Shown here: positions 39,838-41,439 of the stretch, piece after piece | Layout of the letters: the number at the start of each line of letters is the position of its first letter | Numbering within the stretch: the first letter of the stretch is position 1 | Assembly (NCBI GenBank): GCA_027491395.1 | Contig: JAOZFI010000023.1 | Coordinates: 1 to 41,439, forward strand | Length of the DNA stretch: 41,439 bases | Direction of reading: 5' to 3' | From: Thermoproteota archaeon | Lineage (GTDB): Archaea; Korarchaeota; Korarchaeia; Korarchaeales; Korarchaeaceae | Made by a program: the position numbers and the translations under genes | Notes under the pieces: model-generated | Told to the model about the DNA's origin: nothing | Database searches by the model: none | The model's input: only the letters and a program-made list of their open reading frames with translations

Positions 39838-41439
39838 TTAAGGGAGCTCCCTCTTTAGCACTGGTGGGGGGGCTTCCCTTATCAACCTCGCGTCGAAACC
39901 TCTCCTTTTGAGTTCCTTAAGCAGCCCCTCCCTGCCAGTGTATATCGGTATGTCCTCCCTGTCCGCTAGACCCAAAGCGGCCGAAAGCTCCTCATCAGCT
40001 CCCTTCACGACTATCTTTCTCTTAGGGGCTTTCTCGACCTTTATAGCCCTGTCAACTATGAGCTTCTCTATAGAAGACATAAGGGCTTGGTCCTTGCTTA
40101 GCTTATTGAAGGTCTCCATGGGTATCAGTATCTCGTGGTCTTGGACTAGGTCGTCGAGTACACCCCTCCTCACTGCCCACTTCAGCGCCTCGTAATCCAT
40201 CACTATCCTCTTGACCCTTTCCCTCCTTCTCACCGCCAGCAGGAAGGGGATCAGTGCAAAGGGGATTAGTATCACCCACCACGGGATTGACGGGAGGGAC
40301 GGCAGTTCTATGCTGAAGGTGGGTGGTGGAGCAACCCCTCTCTGGGCGGGACTGAACTTCACCTCCACCTTGACGCTCTTCCCGTACTTGGGCAGGGAGA
40401 CCAGCACGCTACCGCTGGTAGACTCCTCATCAGCCGGCGATACCTCAAACATTACGGTGGCCGTGCCGCCCTTTGAAATTGAGACCTGCCATTCCAGCAC
40501 GTTTCCACTCACTTTGGGGGGTGAGGCCATTCCCCCTATTCTAGAGCTTCCCTGCACGTATCTGAGCGATGGGTCCAAATTCACCAGTATCTTGACGGAC
40601 CTCGCCCCGGTCGGGCTTGATACAGTTACCCTTATGCGGCTGTTACCTCCAGAGTTGCTAGCGGATGCCCTAAGGTCGACCACCTCGGGCGGCGGGGCCG
40701 GCGGTTTCGGTTGGGCGGGTTTAGACTTGGGCTTCACCGATATCAATACGCTATCAGATGAGGAGTCGGCCCTAGCTACCACGTTGAAGCTGCCGGATGT
40801 AGCCAGCAATTCAGCCCTGAAGCTGACCTCGACGGCCTTACCCGGATCCAAGGCCCCAATCTCCCACGTTAGCCTGTTATTCTCGTTATCTGGCTCCCTT
40901 CGGAGACCTCCGACCATGGAGGTGCCTTTCACGTAGTCCAAGCCGCTTGTGAGGTCTACTGTGAGGGAGAGATCCTTGGATGGACCATCCCCTATGTTGC
41001 TCACCCTGGCCACGAACGTGATGGGCGTTCCTGTCTCAGCTGATGTCGGTGTGGCCATCAGCTCGACCACCACCAAGGGAGGACTGGTTACCCCAGCCAC
41101 TCCAGATACCCCGTTTTCGCTCCCGCTCTGCGAAGTGGGGGTATTCCCTCTGGATCCTGATCCCGTTTCGGAGCTACCCTGCCCTCTATAAGAGTAGGAG
41201 ATTCCTTGGGATCCTAATGACACAAAGACTATTGGAGGGCTGGTTAGCCTGTAGTTATGCGTTTCTTCCCCATTACTCTGGGGGGCTTGGTCCTCTACGT
41301 CATTGTTCGGGGGTATCCAGCCGCACGGTGGCGGAGTTCTCCTGCGGGTAGACCCACCGATGTTACCACCACTGTCGGGAGGCGGTGGAGGCGGTGGGTC
41401 TCTCACGAGCACGGAGGCAGATGCCATGAAGGAATCGTT
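39838..41439 (-). CDS. Surface protein with DUF11-like repeats, one membrane helix and cytoplasmic PIN-like domain (partial)
   Basis: The frame is open through the right edge (534 codons visible), so the N terminus and probable signal peptide lie outside the window; the ATG at 41427 is probably internal. Outside part: a Pro/Gly/Ser-rich stretch and two DUF11-like beta domains, each with the mark DYVKGTSMVGG or RYVQGSSRIGG and a following LTWEIGALDPG or LEWQVSISKGG strand. A Pro-rich hinge leads to the membrane helix WWVILIPFALIPFLLA, then a basic RRRERVKR stop. The last about 120 residues resemble a PIN nuclease fold: VMDYEAL, ILIPMETFNKL, GADEELSAALGLAD and IPIYTGREGLLKEL. The fourth acidic site appears to be lost (TGRE in place of TxD). 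Confidence 0.72.
   Translation of the reverse strand, partial: NDSFMASASVLVRDPPPPPPPDSGGNIGGSTRRRTPPPCGWIPPNNDVEDQAPQSNGEETHNYRLTSPPIVFVSLGSQGISYSYRGQGSSETGSGSRGNTPTSQSGSENGVSGVAGVTSPPLVVVELMATPTSAETGTPITFVARVSNIGDGPSKDLSLTVDLTSGLDYVKGTSMVGGLRREPDNENNRLTWEIGALDPGKAVEVSFRAELLATSGSFNVVARADSSSDSVLISVKPKSKPAQPKPPAPPPEVVDLRASASNSGGNSRIRVTVSSPTGARSVKILVNLDPSLRYVQGSSRIGGMASPPKVSGNVLEWQVSISKGGTATVMFEVSPADEESTSGSVLVSLPKYGKSVKVEVKFSPAQRGVAPPPTFSIELPSLPSIPWWVILIPFALIPFLLAVRRRERVKRIVMDYEALKWAVRRGVLDDLVQDHEILIPMETFNKLSKDQALMSSIEKLIVDRAIKVEKAPKRKIVVKGADEELSAALGLADREDIPIYTGREGLLKELKRRGFDARLIREAPPPVLKRELP

Noticed and set aside
1-41439. tRNA, rRNA, CRISPR arrays, insertion sequences
   Set aside because: I looked in the gaps on both strands for T-loop motifs, regularly spaced repeats and transposase-like ORFs with terminal repeats and saw none; a dedicated search could still find a degenerate or intron-containing tRNA.

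Overview
The window reads as chromosomal DNA of a thermophilic archaeon, most likely of the TACK group; a korarchaeote is my best guess, but that is inferred and not tested. The evidence is archaeal gene families (TmcA, UPF0282 metal-dependent hydrolase, the ADH-synthase form of the early shikimate pathway, tungsten AOR, archaeal S16 protease), TATA boxes about 25 bp upstream of start codons giving leaderless or near-leaderless genes, frequent TTG/GTG starts, AGG/AGA as the main arginine codons, and very tight packing with overlapping genes.

Layout. 1-190: start of a secreted protein running off the left edge. 262-822: a full-length rubrerythrin gene in advanced decay. 869-2176: arginine-deiminase/amidinotransferase-fold enzyme. 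2298-3674: a possible tiny ORF divergent from an AbiEi/AbiEii-like regulator-nucleotidyltransferase pair. 3805-12635: an amine or amino-acid utilisation island with a HemL-like class III aminotransferase, a tungsten aldehyde:ferredoxin oxidoreductase, a complete polyamine-type ABC importer (potA, potB, potC and a Tat-exported potD) and a saccharopine/lysine-6-dehydrogenase-like enzyme. 12822-15050: DUF5678 protein and a membrane-tethered extracytoplasmic S16 (Lon-type) protease. 15241-16988: CBS-pair protein joined to a four-cluster ferredoxin protein. 17000-19561: membrane glycosyltransferase, then ADH synthase and AroD. 19542-22529: a leftward four-gene overlapping operon headed by cis-prenyltransferase (uppS) with an uroporphyrinogen-decarboxylase-fold protein and two unknowns. 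22578-23533: CoA-pyrophosphatase-like Nudix and Lrp/AsnC regulator.

23592-29049 is a surface or secretion locus: a large Ig-like-repeat surface protein, a small bitopic protein, a type II/IV secretion ATPase and a TadC/GspF-like platform protein, without an obvious pilin. 29083-36334 is a co-oriented run coding a short-armed SMC, ScpA and ScpB, then pyrD, a UPF0282 hydrolase and tRNA acetyltransferase tmcA. 36299-38098 (leftward) holds a SAM methyltransferase and an ornithine cyclodeaminase/alanine dehydrogenase family protein; 38194-39828 is a fused class I CoA-transferase. The right edge (39838-41439) is a surface protein with DUF11-like repeats, one membrane segment and a cytoplasmic PIN-like domain.

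How the parts may work together. The 3805-12635 island is the best candidate for an undescribed metabolic system: import of a polyamine-like or amino-acid substrate, transamination, oxidation of an aldehyde with reduction of ferredoxin, and an NAD(P)-linked amine dehydrogenase. The other notable items are the decayed rubrerythrin, the short condensin, the surface-to-PIN fusion and the uppS operon. I saw no rRNA, tRNA, CRISPR array or insertion sequence. No gap between features exceeds 300 bp.
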